Of a DNA stretch of 64,000 bases, positions 16,113-25,940 are shown piece by piece. Every line of letters starts with the position of its first letter. Positions within the stretch are counted from its first letter, which is position 1. Origin of the DNA: JAXGXJ01 sp963816155 (GTDB lineage Bacteria > Actinomycetota > Thermoleophilia > RBG-16-64-13); the NCBI GenBank assembly GCA_963816155.1, contig CAWFJE010000010.1, positions 1 to 64,000 on the forward strand. Reading direction: 5' to 3'. The notes under the pieces were generated by a model, which was given only the letters and a program-made list of their open reading frames with translations, ran no database searches and was not told the origin of the DNA. A program made the translations under genes and the position numbers.

Positions 16113-17774
16113 CTAGACTTCGACGATCACCGGCAGGACCATGGGCCGTCTGCCGGCTTCTTTGTGGAGGTACTTCTGCAGAACATCATGCACGTGATTC
16201 CTCAGCAGCGTTGCGTCGGTCACACGCCTCATATCACCTGATTCGAGGGTCTGCATCACCCGGCGCTTGGCTTCCGCGATCAATTCATCGAGGTTCCCCG
16301 CATGCGCGAAACCCCGGAACACGACCTCCGGCTCACCCACCACCTTCCCGTCCTGGGCGCTGCGCGCCACCACGACCATCACCAATCCATCGGTCGAGAG
16401 GTGCTTGCGGTCGCGCAGGACCAGATCATGCAGGTCGCCCATCGCGAAGCCGTCTACGAGGATCATCCCTGCCTGCACCTGTCCGGTCACGGCGGCCTGG
16501 TCGGGCAGCAACTCCAGGACGTCTCCATTCTCGAGCAGGAAGATGTCCTCCTCCTTCACCCCCACCGCGCGGGCCAACTCGGCGTGGAAATACAGGTGGC
16601 GGTGCTCGCCGTGGATGGGCATGAAGAACCGTGGTTTGACCAGATTCAGCATGACCTTGAGTTCCTCCGCCGCGGCGTGTCCGGAGACATGGACGCCTGC
16701 GGAGGCTTCGTAGATGACCCTTGCACCGGCGGCGAACAGGCGGTCGATCGTGCGGTTCACGCTGGTCTCATTGCCGGGAACCGGCCGAGCCGAGATGACC
16801 ACGGTGTCACCCTTGGTGATCTCCACCAGCGGATGCTCTTGGGAGGCCATGCGGGCCAGCGCGGACAGAGGTTCTCCCTGGCTGCCGGTCGAAAGGATGA
16901 CCACCTTGTCGGCGGGGAGGACGTTGATGTCGTGTGGTCGGACCAGCACTCCGTCCGGCACGGTCAGATAGCCGAGGTTGGAGGCGATGTTGACGTTCTT
17001 CACCATGCTCCGGCCGATGACGGCCACGGAGCGGCCGTGACGGTGGGCCGCGTCGAACACCTGCTGGATGCGGTGGATATGACTGGCGAAAGAAGCCACG
17101 ATGATCCGTCCCGGAGCCAAAGCGAAGATAGTCTCCAGGCTCTCCCCCACGCTCCGTTCCGGCCTGGTGAAGCCCGGGGAGTCCGCGTTCGTGCTGTCGG
17201 CCAGAAGAAGGAGCACTCCCTTCCGGCCCAACTCCGCAAACCTCTGCATGGCGGTCACGCGGCAGTCGATAGGCGTCTGATCGAGCTTGAAGTCGCCAGT
17301 GTGCACGACCACGCCCACCGGCGTGTGGATCCCCAGTCCGACCCCGTCGGGGATGCTGTGGCAGACCTCCAGGAACTCGGTGCGAAACGGACCGAGGACA
17401 AGGTCCCGCCCCGGGGCGACCTCGTGGAGGCTGACCTTCCCTTGCAGGCCGTGTTCACCCAGTTTGGCGTTCACGAGTCCAAGGGTGAGCTTCGTACCGT
17501 AGACGGGGATGTTCAGCTCTTTGAGGAGATAGGGCAGCGCGCCCACGTGATCCTCGTGCCCGTGGGTGAGGATCACGCCCAGGGCCTTATGACCGTTGTC
17601 GAGGATGTAGGTGAAGTCGGGCAGGACCAAGTCGATGCCCAACATCTCATCATCGGGGAACATTAGACCGCTATCGACGACCAACATGGAGTCGCCATAT
17701 TCCAACACCATCATGTTCTTGCCGATGGCCCCCAGTCCGCCCAGGGGTATTACTTTGAGTGACTCAGTTACCAC
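16113..17774 (-). CDS. rnj: Ribonuclease J
   Basis: Metallo-beta-lactamase/beta-CASP ribonuclease with 5'-to-3' exo- and endonuclease activity. Metal motif HGHEDH at 71-76, further ligands in CHSIPDG and HTGDFKLDQTP, beta-CASP region SFASHIHRIQQVFD and the C-terminal GHA/HGEHRH motifs; 553 aa is typical. GTG at 17774 follows dapB by 29 bp; AGGAGG lies about 13 bases upstream, farther than ideal. The dapB-rnj-ftsK order is common in Firmicutes and Actinomycetota. With RNase Y and PNPase also in the window, most of the RNA-decay machinery is clustered here. Confidence 0.95.
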   Translation of the reverse strand: MVTESLKVIPLGGLGAIGKNMMVLEYGDSMLVVDSGLMFPDDEMLGIDLVLPDFTYILDNGHKALGVILTHGHEDHVGALPYLLKELNIPVYGTKLTLGLVNAKLGEHGLQGKVSLHEVAPGRDLVLGPFRTEFLEVCHSIPDGVGLGIHTPVGVVVHTGDFKLDQTPIDCRVTAMQRFAELGRKGVLLLLADSTNADSPGFTRPERSVGESLETIFALAPGRIIVASFASHIHRIQQVFDAAHRHGRSVAVIGRSMVKNVNIASNLGYLTVPDGVLVRPHDINVLPADKVVILSTGSQGEPLSALARMASQEHPLVEITKGDTVVISARPVPGNETSVNRTIDRLFAAGARVIYEASAGVHVSGHAAAEELKVMLNLVKPRFFMPIHGEHRHLYFHAELARAVGVKEEDIFLLENGDVLELLPDQAAVTGQVQAGMILVDGFAMGDLHDLVLRDRKHLSTDGLVMVVVARSAQDGKVVGEPEVVFRGFAHAGNLDELIAEAKRRVMQTLESGDMRRVTDATLLRNHVHDVLQKYLHKEAGRRPMVLPVIVEV

Positions 17775-17803
17775 TAGGGGGGTATGCCTCCTGCGCAGGG
17801 TTT

Positions 17804-18658
17804 CTATAGAACGTTCTCCAAACCCACCACGAGTCCTTGCAGACCCCGGATGCGCTTCGCGGCCATGACGACACCGGGCATGAACGATTCCCGGCTCAAA
17901 GAGTCGTGTCGGATGGTCAGAGTCTCCCCCAGGCTTCCGAAGATGACCTCCTGATGAGCGACCAATCCCGGGAGGCGGACACTGTGGATGGGGACTTCTT
18001 TCTCCACGCCATTCTCAGCCCAGACCTCCTGGATGCGAAGGCGGGTCAATGCCGATGTCCCCGAGGGAGCATCCAGCTTGCGGTCGTGATGCAGCTCCAC
18101 TATCTCGCCGGCCTGGAAGTGTCGGGCCGCCTGCCGCGCGAACTGCATCATCAGAACGGCGCCCATGGCGAAGTTGGGAGCCACCAGCACGGGCGTCTGC
18201 GCTTCGAGCGCCCGCCGCTCGATCTCTGCCAAGTCGGCGACGGACAGACCCGTAGTGCCCACCACGACTGGGACGCTCCGGTCCAAGCAGGCGAGCACGT
18301 TGCCGCGCACCACACTGGGAGTGGTGAAGTCGATCACGACGTCGATATCCCCATCCGCGAGGGCTTCAGCCAGGTCCGCGTACTCGCGGGGTCGCCCGGC
18401 GGAGTCTCGCGGGCGCTCGACGGGCACGGTCCCATCGCTCAGAGGCGGAATCCCCTCCCCTGCCGTCTCCCCGCCTCGGACGGCGGCCAGGCCAGGATCG
18501 ATCAGCGCCACCAGTTCCAACTCCAAGTCGGCGGCCACTGCCTCGCAGGTCGTTGCGCCCATACGTCCCAGAGCACCGGACACGGCAACGCGCACCACAG
18601 CGCCCACCGATGAGGAGGGTTGTTCTCCTCTCTGATCACCCTGCCCGGCTACGAGCAT
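17804..18658 (-). CDS. dapB: 4-hydroxy-tetrahydrodipicolinate reductase
   Basis: NAD(P)H-dependent reduction giving tetrahydrodipicolinate, the substrate of DapL. Nucleotide-binding GALGRMG near the N-terminus, DFTTPSVVRGN, GTTGL, and the catalytic ELHHDRKLDAPSGTS with the His-His and Lys that act on the substrate. Length 284 aa from ATG 18658, which has a G-rich site 7 bases upstream and follows the peptidase stop by 13 bp. Family members usually begin right at RVAVSGALGRMG, so GTG at 18598 or 18595 is a possible shorter start. dapA is not in the window. Confidence 0.93.
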   Translation of the reverse strand: MLVAGQGDQRGEQPSSSVGAVVRVAVSGALGRMGATTCEAVAADLELELVALIDPGLAAVRGGETAGEGIPPLSDGTVPVERPRDSAGRPREYADLAEALADGDIDVVIDFTTPSVVRGNVLACLDRSVPVVVGTTGLSVADLAEIERRALEAQTPVLVAPNFAMGAVLMMQFARQAARHFQAGEIVELHHDRKLDAPSGTSALTRLRIQEVWAENGVEKEVPIHSVRLPGLVAHQEVIFGSLGETLTIRHDSLSRESFMPGVVMAAKRIRGLQGLVVGLENVL

Positions 18659-18671
18659 GTTCGCCCCCCGC

Positions 18672-19952
18672 TCAGTCGACGAGGCCGGCTAGGCAGTCGA
18701 TCGGCACCACGTCTGTGAAGGCCGCTTCATCTGCACCGATGCCCACTACGGAAAGAGCGCTGGGCCGGAACAGGTCCGCGGCCAACTCGAGCAGTTGCTC
18801 GCTGGTCACTGCATCGATACGCTCGGCCAGTTCGTCGAGCGACAGGATATCGGTGTCGGTGATGACCGCCCTACCCAGGCGATTCATGCGGCTGGATGTG
18901 CTCTCCAGACCCAGGATCAGACGGCCCTTCAGGTGTTCCTTGGCCCGGAGCAGCTCCTCCGCGGGCACAGGTTCTTTCACAAGGCGAGTCAGTTCGCGAC
19001 CGACCGTCTCCACCACGGTGCCCAGACGCTCGGGCCGGCATCCGAAGTAGAGCCCCACCATCCCCGTTTCTCGATAGAGGTTGGCGAATGAATAGACGCT
19101 GTAGACGAGGCCACGCTTCTCACGCACTTCTTGGAAAAGACGCGAGCTGAGCGAGCCGCCGAAGAGGCTGTCGAGTACCGAGAGTTGGAAGCGACGCTCG
19201 TCGCCACGAGCCAACCCGGCTCCGCCGAAACATACGTGCATCTGCTCCGTCTCCTTCGCGAGGAAACGGCGGCAGGGCGTAGGACCAAGGGCGGAGCTGC
19301 TCCGTTTCAGGGGCGAACGGTCGGCCGCCGACTGGCGTTCAAGAAGCAAAGAACTGATTTCGTCGTGGTCCACGTTGCCTGCGACGGCGACAACCATGTC
19401 GCTGAAGCCGAAGAGGCGCCCGTGAAAGGCGCGCAGATCCCCTTCAGACGCCTCGGCGATGCTGGCGCGTGTGCCCAAGATGGGATGGGCCAACGGATGC
19501 CCGTCGAGGACCACCTCGGCCAGTACATCGTGGATGAGGTCCTGTGGCGAGTCTTCCACCATGGCGATCTCTTCCAGGATGACTTCCCGCTCCTGGTCCA
19601 GGTCGGTGAACGTCGGGGTGAGCAGCATGTCGGTCATCACGTCCATGGCCACCGGCAGCTGCTCGTCGAGGAAGCGTCCGTACACCACCACGTACTCCCG
19701 CGAGGTACTGGCGTTCAACTCACCGCCCAGAGTGTCGAACACCTGCGCCGTCTCCTCCGCGGTGTACTTAGAGGAACCCTTGAAGAGCAGATGCTCGATG
19801 AAGTGACTGGCGCCATAGAGCTCGGCCGGCTCGTCTCGCGAGCCGGCCGGGATCCAGAAACCCAAGCAGATCGACCGCAGATGGTCGAGCTTCTCGGTTA
19901 TAAGGCGCTGGCCGTTGCCAAGCCGCTCCAGGCGGTAGTCGTCAGTCGACAC
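18672..19952 (-). CDS. M16 family zinc peptidase (processing-peptidase-like)
   Basis: Inverzincin-type metallopeptidase of the pitrilysin/mitochondrial processing peptidase family. The inverted zinc motif HFIEH is at 50-54, with a later acidic segment EREVILEEIAMVED supplying the distal Glu. Two repeated M16 halves fit the 426-aa length. Homologues sit next to pnp and dapB in many Gram-positives; their substrates are poorly defined. GTG at 19952 overlaps the pnp stop by 11 bp. No signal peptide was seen, so it is probably cytoplasmic. Confidence 0.9.
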   Translation of the reverse strand: MSTDDYRLERLGNGQRLITEKLDHLRSICLGFWIPAGSRDEPAELYGASHFIEHLLFKGSSKYTAEETAQVFDTLGGELNASTSREYVVVYGRFLDEQLPVAMDVMTDMLLTPTFTDLDQEREVILEEIAMVEDSPQDLIHDVLAEVVLDGHPLAHPILGTRASIAEASEGDLRAFHGRLFGFSDMVVAVAGNVDHDEISSLLLERQSAADRSPLKRSSSALGPTPCRRFLAKETEQMHVCFGGAGLARGDERRFQLSVLDSLFGGSLSSRLFQEVREKRGLVYSVYSFANLYRETGMVGLYFGCRPERLGTVVETVGRELTRLVKEPVPAEELLRAKEHLKGRLILGLESTSSRMNRLGRAVITDTDILSLDELAERIDAVTSEQLLELAADLFRPSALSVVGIGADEAAFTDVVPIDCLAGLVD

Positions 19953-22069
19953 TGCCTTCCTTTGCCGAAAGGTTCTCCAGCAGGCGAAGGCTGATCTTCT
20001 CTTTGCCGCCCTGCTGCTGCACTTCGATGACCTCCACCCGCACCATGTCGCCGCGGTTGACTACTTCCTCCACGGCACCCACGCGGTGATCTGCCAAACG
20101 GGAGATGTGGATGAGGCCGTCCGTGCCCGGCTTGAGGGTGACGAAAGCGCCGAAGGACGTCGTGGAAGCCACGCGGCCTTCGACGATGTCGCCGGCCTTG
20201 GTCTCACGCGTGAGCAGACCGATCCGTTCGATGCACTGGTCGCCCAGTTTACCGTCGGTGGCGAAGACTTTGATGAGACCGTCCTCGGCCACGTCGATGG
20301 TGCATTCGAAGTCGGCTTCCATGCCGCGGATCGTCTCGCCGCCTTTGCCGATGACCGCCCCGATCCTCTCGGGATCGATACGGATGGTGGCGATGCGGGG
20401 GGCGAACTCGGACAGTTCCACACGCGGACCGTTCAGAGCCTCAGCTATCCTGTCGAGGATGAACAGCCGGGCCTTGCGTGCGCTTTCCAGGGCATCGCGC
20501 ATGATGTCGAAGGTCACGCCCTTGATCTTGATGTCCATCTGCAGGGCCGTGATGCCGCGATCGGTGCCGGCCACCTTGAAGTCCATGTCGCCCAGGTGGT
20601 CTTCCACGCCGGCGATGTCGGTAAGGACCACGTAGTCGTCCTGTTCCTTGACCAAGCCCATGGCGATCCCCGCCACCGGACGCGCGATGGGCACGCCGGC
20701 GTCCATGAGAGCCAGGGTGGAACCGCAGACGCTTGCCATAGAACTGGAGCCGTTCGACTCCAGGGTCTCCGACACGAGACGGACCGTGTACGGGAAGGTC
20801 TCTTCGTCGGGGATGACGGGAATGAGAGCCCGCTCGGCCAAGGCGCCGTGGCCTATCTCACGACGGCCGGGGCCGCGCATGAAGCCCGCCTCGCCCACGC
20901 TGAAGGGCGGGAACTTGTAGTGGTGCATGAAGCGCTTCGATTCCTCGATATCGAGGCCATCGATGCGCTGCTCGTCCCGGGCTGCGCCCAGCGTGAGCAG
21001 GGTGAGCACCTGGGTCTGTCCTCTGGTGAAAAGACCGGAACCGTGGGTGCGCGGGGCTACTGTCACCTCGCAGGAGATCGAGCGTATCTCGTCGGCCGCG
21101 CGACCGTCGGGCCGCTTCTTCTCCACGGCGATCTGGCGACGCACGGTCTCTTTCTCCACCGCATCGAAGGCCTTGGCCAGAGCTGCCGCGTCGGCGGCCG
21201 CATTGTCGGAGCCCTCGGCGGGCGACCAGGCTGCCAGCACTTCCTGCTTGATAGCCGCGAGCGTGCTCGACCTCTCGTGCTTGTCGAGCACGGCGCTGGC
21301 ACGACTGATGTCGTCGGCGAAACGGGCCTTGATCTTGTCCACGAGGAGCTGATCGGGCAGACGCTCGGCGAACTCCATCTTCGGCTTGCCGATCTCGGCC
21401 GCCCAGGCGCTGATCACCCCACACTGCTTCTTGATGGCCTCGTGAGCGACTTCCAGGCCCGCGATGATGTCGGCCTCTCCGACTTCCTCACAGCCCGCTT
21501 CCACCATACCGATGGCGTCGGCAGTACCGGCTACCACCAGATTCAACGGGACTCTGGTCGATCTCGTCATAGGTGGGGTTGACCACCCAAGAGCCGTTGA
21601 CCTTGGCCACGCGGACAGCACCCACAGGTCCGTGGAAGGGAGCCTCCGACAGGCTCAAAGCCGCCGAAGCGCCTGCCAGGGCGAGAACGTCGTAGGGGTT
21701 AGTCTTGTCGACAGAAAGCACCGTGGCCACGATGTGCGTCTCTTTGTTGAAGCCTTTCGGCCACAGAGGCCTGATAGGCCTGTCGATGAGGCGCGCGTTC
21801 AAGATAGCTTGATCGCTGGCCCGCCCCTCTTTCTTTATGAAACCGCCAGGTATCTTCCCAGCAGCGTACATCCCCGCCTCCACGTCTACCGTGAGGGGGA
21901 AGAAATCCACATTCCGTTCGTTGCTCGCCACCACGGCGGTCACAAGTACCATCGTGTCGCCAGAGCGGACGACCACAGCTCCGCTCGCCTGTTTCGCCAA
22001 CTTGCCTGTCTCGAACGTGATCCTCTTGTCGCCTAGTGTGACCTCTGTCGTGCTTACTCCACTTCCCAC
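19942..22069 (-). CDS. pnp: Polyribonucleotide nucleotidyltransferase, interrupted by a one-base frameshift
   Basis: Phosphorolytic 3'-to-5' exoribonuclease (PNPase). The 5' part (from GTG 22069, GGGAG at good spacing) encodes the first RNase PH domain up to VVNPTYDEIDQSP. The rest (LNLVVAGTADAIGMVEAG, second RNase PH domain with FMHHYKFPPFSVGE, KH domain with RIGAVIGKGGETIRG, S1 domain) continues in the +1 frame. The break is at a CCC run (21548-21550 on the plus strand). Removing one base restores an unbroken product of about 708 aa, the normal size. Both halves are well conserved, so a sequence or assembly error, or a very recent mutation, is likelier than an old pseudogene. Confidence 0.9.
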
Positions 22070-22085
22070 TGTCTTCTCCCGTCTG

Positions 22086-22103
22086 GGGACCTTCCCTGGT
22101 CCC
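22086..22103 (-). promoter_or_regulatory. Hairpin in the pnp leader
   Basis: A perfect 6-bp stem GGGACC/GGTCCC with a 6-nt loop lies 17 bp before the pnp start, in the 92-bp rpsO-pnp gap. In enterobacteria the pnp leader is an RNase III-cut hairpin through which PNPase represses itself; a similar role here is inferred from position only. Confidence 0.35.
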
Positions 22104-22161
22104 GCCGTTCCTGCGTTACTACTCCGCTGCCACTATCCGTCCGACGATCCCTTCTGCTTCC

Positions 22162-22428
22162 CTACCTACGCAGACCCAGATCCTTGACCACCGCCCGGTA
22201 TCTCTCCACATCCTGCTTCTGCAGGTAGTTAAGGAGACGACGCCGGTGGCCCACCATCTTGAGCAGGCCGCGACGCGAGTGATGGTCCTTGGAATGGGTC
22301 TTGAGGTGCTCGGTGAGGACGACGATCCGTTCGGTGAGGATGCCTATCTGCACCTCCGGGGATCCCGTGTCCACATCATGCTTCTTGAAGCGGTCGATGA
22401 TCTCGGTCTTGCGGTCTTTGCTGAGCAT
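22162..22428 (-). CDS. rpsO: 30S ribosomal protein S15
   Basis: Primary binder of the central domain of 16S rRNA. Full-length at 88 aa, with the conserved DTGSPEVQIGILTERI, HLKTHSKDHHSRRGLL and the basic C-terminus. It precedes pnp, the classic rpsO-pnp pair. The 176-bp gap to ribF (22429-22604) holds no other gene. It probably includes the S15 leader, but I could not identify a convincing promoter or terminator there. Confidence 0.97.
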   Translation of the reverse strand: MLSKDRKTEIIDRFKKHDVDTGSPEVQIGILTERIVVLTEHLKTHSKDHHSRRGLLKMVGHRRRLLNYLQKQDVERYRAVVKDLGLRR

Positions 22429-22604
22429 GCATAGCCTCCATGGCTCCGTGCTCCCAGCCGGGACGCTGCGGTCCGAGCCGAGATGCAGGTTTCAATGCCG
22501 ACGGACCCGATACCGACGTCGCCGTACGATTCTCGGGCCGCCCCGCCCAGAACTACCTGTCTGGAGCGGTGATGTAGGTTACCACACCCGTCGCCTCGAC
22601 CCCC

Positions 22605-23567
22605 TCAACCAAGCAGGTCGCGGCGCCCCTCCAGATAGCCTCTGGCAGCCTCGGCGTCAAGCCTGATCCGCTCCGCCAGAGCTTCTCCACTGGAGAATCG
22701 TTGCTGGCCCCGTATCCATTCCATGAAGTCCACCGCCATATGACTGCCGTAGATGTCACCCTCGTAGTCCAGGATCAGAGTCTCGACACGGATGAGGTCG
22801 TCGGCCTCGAAGGTGGGGTTGGTGCCTACGCTGGTGACCGAGGGATGAGGTTCGGAACCGGCGACCACAGAGCGGGTGACGTACACCCCTTGGCGCGGCA
22901 TAGCCGTCTCGGCCTCCGTGGCCAGGTTGGCTGTGGGGGCGGCAAGCGTCCGCCCCCGGCCGACGCCGGCAACGACCACTCCTTCTATGCGGTGGGGACG
23001 GCCCAGAAGGCGGGCCGCCTCAGCCACATGCCCAGCGCTCACCATCTGGCGGATGCGTGTGCTGGATATGGTCTCCCCCTCGTACTCACTGAGCGAGACC
23101 GTGCAGGTCTCAAAGCCATGCCGCCGGCCATATTCGCGTAGGTCGGCCGGGCTGCCGGAGGCGTTGTGCCCAAAGCGGAAGTTCTCTCCCACGAAGACCA
23201 TACGGGCACCCAGACGCTCAGACAGCACGGAGGTGCAGAAGGCGGCGGGCGAAAGCTGAGCGAAAGCGCGGTCGAACTTCACCACGATCACTTCCTCAAT
23301 GCCCAGGCGCTCCATCAACTCGGCCTTCCGCGCCAGAGACGTGAGCTGACGGGGAGCCTTCTGCGGCCTGAGCACGGCCTCGGGATGGGGCCGGAAGGTG
23401 ACTGCCGCCACTGCGCACCCTGGCGTGTTACGCGCCCTTTCCACAGCTGCGCGCAGTATGCGCTGGTGTCCCCGATGGACGCCGTCGAACACGCCGATGG
23501 CCACCACGCGTCCCCCGGAGGGCGCCTCAGGGATATCTGTGGGCGATTCGTACAGGCGGAGGCTCAT
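22605..23567 (-). CDS. ribF: Bifunctional riboflavin kinase/FAD synthetase
   Basis: Makes FMN then FAD from riboflavin. N-terminal nucleotidyltransferase domain with GVFDGVHRGHQRIL near 27-40 and ISSTRIRQMVSAG; C-terminal flavokinase domain with GRPHRIEGVVVAGVGRGRTL, PTANLA and a later NPTFE. Length 320 aa. ATG at 23567 overlaps the truB stop in an ATGA quartet. The truB-ribF-rpsO order is widespread in Gram-positives. Confidence 0.95.
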   Translation of the reverse strand: MSLRLYESPTDIPEAPSGGRVVAIGVFDGVHRGHQRILRAAVERARNTPGCAVAAVTFRPHPEAVLRPQKAPRQLTSLARKAELMERLGIEEVIVVKFDRAFAQLSPAAFCTSVLSERLGARMVFVGENFRFGHNASGSPADLREYGRRHGFETCTVSLSEYEGETISSTRIRQMVSAGHVAEAARLLGRPHRIEGVVVAGVGRGRTLAAPTANLATEAETAMPRQGVYVTRSVVAGSEPHPSVTSVGTNPTFEADDLIRVETLILDYEGDIYGSHMAVDFMEWIRGQQRFSSGEALAERIRLDAEAARGYLEGRRDLLG

Positions 23568-24445
23568 ACCGGGCTCGCGAACACGATCAGAGGGCGTGCC
23601 ACCTCGCCCATACCCTCATACACGCCCACCAACCCCTCGGCGCTGTAGGCCCGGAAGCGGCCCGTCGGGGCGTGATGAAGAGGGTTGCCGTTGGCCGCCA
23701 GTCGCGCCTGACGATCATCGAGGCTATAGGCGGGGAGGAAGTCTAGAGCCTCCCCAACAGGGAACACGCCCTTCCCGCCGGCCGCGTATCGTTCGGGGGA
23801 AAGATCCTCCGGGCGGAGCGCCTCGGACACACTGAAGCGTCCGCAACGCGTGCGACGCAGGGACGCGGCATACGCTCCGGAGCCGGTCGATCGCCCCAGG
23901 TCCTCGGCCAGACTCCTCACGTACGTGCCGCTGCCGGTGACCGCCACCATCCGAGCCGTCTGTGCTGCGTCGTCGAAGGCCAGCAGGCGCAGGTCGTGCA
24001 CCACCACCTCACGCTCCGGCGTCTCTATGGACTCCCCTCGGTGCGCCCTGCGATACAGCGGTTCCCCGTCGACCTTCACGGCTGAGGTCATGGGCACTCT
24101 CTGCTTGATCGTTCCCCGGAACGACCCCAGAGCGCCCTCGATCTGCTCCACCTCCACCCGCCTGCCGGTGGCGATGATGTCTCCCGTGGGGTCGGCAGTG
24201 CTCGATTCGGCGCCGAACTGTACGGTCACCTCGTACTCCTTGGGCAGTTCCATGAGCAGGTTCGAGACGCGCGTAGCCTGACCGACCATGACCAGGAGTA
24301 GTCCGGTGGCGAAGGGGTCCAGGGTGCCGGCATGGCCCACGCGCCCGCGGGTACCGCGGCGCGCGACCCGCACCATATCAAAGCTCGTGGGTCCGGCCGG
24401 TTTGTCCACGAGAACGACACAGGAGACTCCGGGCTCCGAACTCAC
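23564..24445 (-). CDS. truB: tRNA pseudouridine(55) synthase
   Basis: Makes pseudouridine 55 in the T loop of tRNAs. Motif II GHAGTLDPFATG carries the catalytic D43, preceded by LVDKPAGPTSFDMV; KVDGEPLYRRAHRGE and a YVRSLAEDLG segment follow. The start chosen is GTG at 24445, which forms a GTGA quartet with the nrnA stop and gives 293 aa. The longer frame to 24475 lies inside nrnA. A C-terminal PUA-like segment (RLAANGNPLHH onward) is present. Confidence 0.95.
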   Translation of the reverse strand: MSSEPGVSCVVLVDKPAGPTSFDMVRVARRGTRGRVGHAGTLDPFATGLLLVMVGQATRVSNLLMELPKEYEVTVQFGAESSTADPTGDIIATGRRVEVEQIEGALGSFRGTIKQRVPMTSAVKVDGEPLYRRAHRGESIETPEREVVVHDLRLLAFDDAAQTARMVAVTGSGTYVRSLAEDLGRSTGSGAYAASLRRTRCGRFSVSEALRPEDLSPERYAAGGKGVFPVGEALDFLPAYSLDDRQARLAANGNPLHHAPTGRFRAYSAEGLVGVYEGMGEVARPLIVFASPV

Positions 24446-25437
24446 AGCCGAGACCGTACCTCGCTCTCGACCCAATCCAGGACTTCAGGAACGGCAGCAC
24501 CCCAGGTGAAGCCGGCAGCTCGTACGTGGCCGCCCCCACCTTGCAGACCGGCGATGTCGGCCACGTTCACGGTGCCGTCGGTGGAGCGCAGACTCACCTT
24601 GCACTCAGGCACACCATCCCCTGCCCGCAGGCGGACGAAGGCCGCCACCCGCGTTCCCTGGATGCGCCGCAACTGGTCGACCAGACCCTCGGTGTGACTC
24701 TCCTGTGCCCCGGCCCGGGCGAAATCATCAGGTCCCACCCAGGCCATGACCAACTGCCCCTCCAAGCGCACCTCCAGATGGCAGAGGGCCTGTTGCAGCA
24801 GGACGAGCTTGGGCAGCGGAGTGCTCTCAAATACCCGCCGGTACACGGCGTTGACGTCCAGTCCGACCTCGATGAGCTCCGCCGCCATGCGATGCGCACC
24901 GGGAGTGGTATTGGAGTATTGGAACCGACCGGTGTCGGTGACCAACCCCACATAGAGGGCTGTCGCCACCTCCGCGTCCACAGCGAGGCCGCCCGTCTTG
25001 AAGATGTCGTGAAGGATGGCCGTGGTAGAGGGCGCCGCGGGAACGATCAGATTCAGCTCACCATAGCCGGGATTGTCCTGATGGTGGTCGATATTGACCC
25101 TGAAAGCCCCGGCCTCGAAGCGATCCCCGTGTGAGCGCAAGAGCGAGGCACAGTCGAGCATGTATACGGTGGTTCCATCGTCCACCTCAGGGGGACCGCC
25201 CCTCTGCACAGCCGCGAGTCCAGGCAGAAAGGAATACTCGCCGGGAAAGGGACCGTCACCGGGAACGTACGCGTCCACAACGATCCCCAACGACTCCGCC
25301 ACGAGCGACAAGGCCACCAGGGACCCAAGCGCATCTCCATCGGGCTGCTCGTGGGTCACGACCAAGATCCGTTTCTCCGCGCGTAGCCGCTCCGCTACCC
25401 CGGCCGGCGTGATGCTCGGCGTCCCGGCCGCAGTCAT
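24442..25437 (-). CDS. nrnA: DHH-family oligoribonuclease/pAp phosphatase
   Basis: DHH/DHHA1 phosphoesterase that degrades nanoRNAs and dephosphorylates pAp. Shows HEQPDGDALGS, the Asp of YMLDCAS, the diagnostic NIDHHQDNPGYG, VGLVTDTGRFQYSNT, and the DHHA1 substrate motif GGGHVRAAG near the C-terminus. The ATG at 25437 overlaps the rbfA stop (ATGA) and gives 331 aa; the open frame to 25530 is rbfA coding sequence. Its rbfA-nrnA-truB position is standard for this family. Confidence 0.92.
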   Translation of the reverse strand: MTAAGTPSITPAGVAERLRAEKRILVVTHEQPDGDALGSLVALSLVAESLGIVVDAYVPGDGPFPGEYSFLPGLAAVQRGGPPEVDDGTTVYMLDCASLLRSHGDRFEAGAFRVNIDHHQDNPGYGELNLIVPAAPSTTAILHDIFKTGGLAVDAEVATALYVGLVTDTGRFQYSNTTPGAHRMAAELIEVGLDVNAVYRRVFESTPLPKLVLLQQALCHLEVRLEGQLVMAWVGPDDFARAGAQESHTEGLVDQLRRIQGTRVAAFVRLRAGDGVPECKVSLRSTDGTVNVADIAGLQGGGGHVRAAGFTWGAAVPEVLDWVESEVRSRL

Positions 25438-25940
25438 CGCCCAAGCTCCCGCTCCGTGTGTTCCGGGGTCGCCGGCTCTTCGCCGAAGGCATCGGGCCCA
25501 GACCCCGGCTCCGCGACGTCTTCCCCGCACTCGGATGGGGCAAGGGTGTCGGCCATTTCGTCGATCTCCTCCGGGGGCAGATCGGACACCCCGCTGGCGT
25601 TAAGCATCGCCTGGATGCGCATGCCCTGGTCCACGCTGACGTCGTAGACGAATTCCAGATAGGGCGTGCGCTTGAGATCGAGTTCGTCGCTGATGAGCCT
25701 TTGGAGGTAGGGACGAGCCGCCCGCAAGCCCTCCATGGTGGCGTCCTTCTCCGCCTTCTTCCCGTACACGGACACGAAGACCTTGGCGTGCGCGAGGTCG
25801 GGAGAGGCCTCGACTCCGGTAAGAGTCACGAACCCGATACGCGGATCTTTGATGTCCTGGGTCAGAGCTGTGCCGATGATCTCTTTGAGCGCCACATTCA
25901 CCCGGCGCATACGATAGGAATCGACCTTACGCATCCACAT
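25434..25940 (-). CDS. rbfA: 30S ribosome-binding factor A
   Basis: Late 30S assembly factor. The KH-like core is clear: RVNVALKEIIGTALTQDIKDPRIGF-type N-terminus, VTLTGVEASPDLAHAKVFVSV, and RTPYLEFVYD. The 168-aa length includes an acidic C-terminal extension of about 45 residues beyond the core. ATG at 25940 has GAGG six bases upstream and overlaps the DUF503 gene by 14 bp; ATG at 25934 is an alternative. Confidence 0.93.
   Translation of the reverse strand: MWMRKVDSYRMRRVNVALKEIIGTALTQDIKDPRIGFVTLTGVEASPDLAHAKVFVSVYGKKAEKDATMEGLRAARPYLQRLISDELDLKRTPYLEFVYDVSVDQGMRIQAMLNASGVSDLPPEEIDEMADTLAPSECGEDVAEPGSGPDAFGEEPATPEHTERELGR

Noticed and set aside
22429..22604. Promoter for rpsO
   Set aside because: Only scattered partial boxes (TTGAGG, TAACCT) at wrong spacing.
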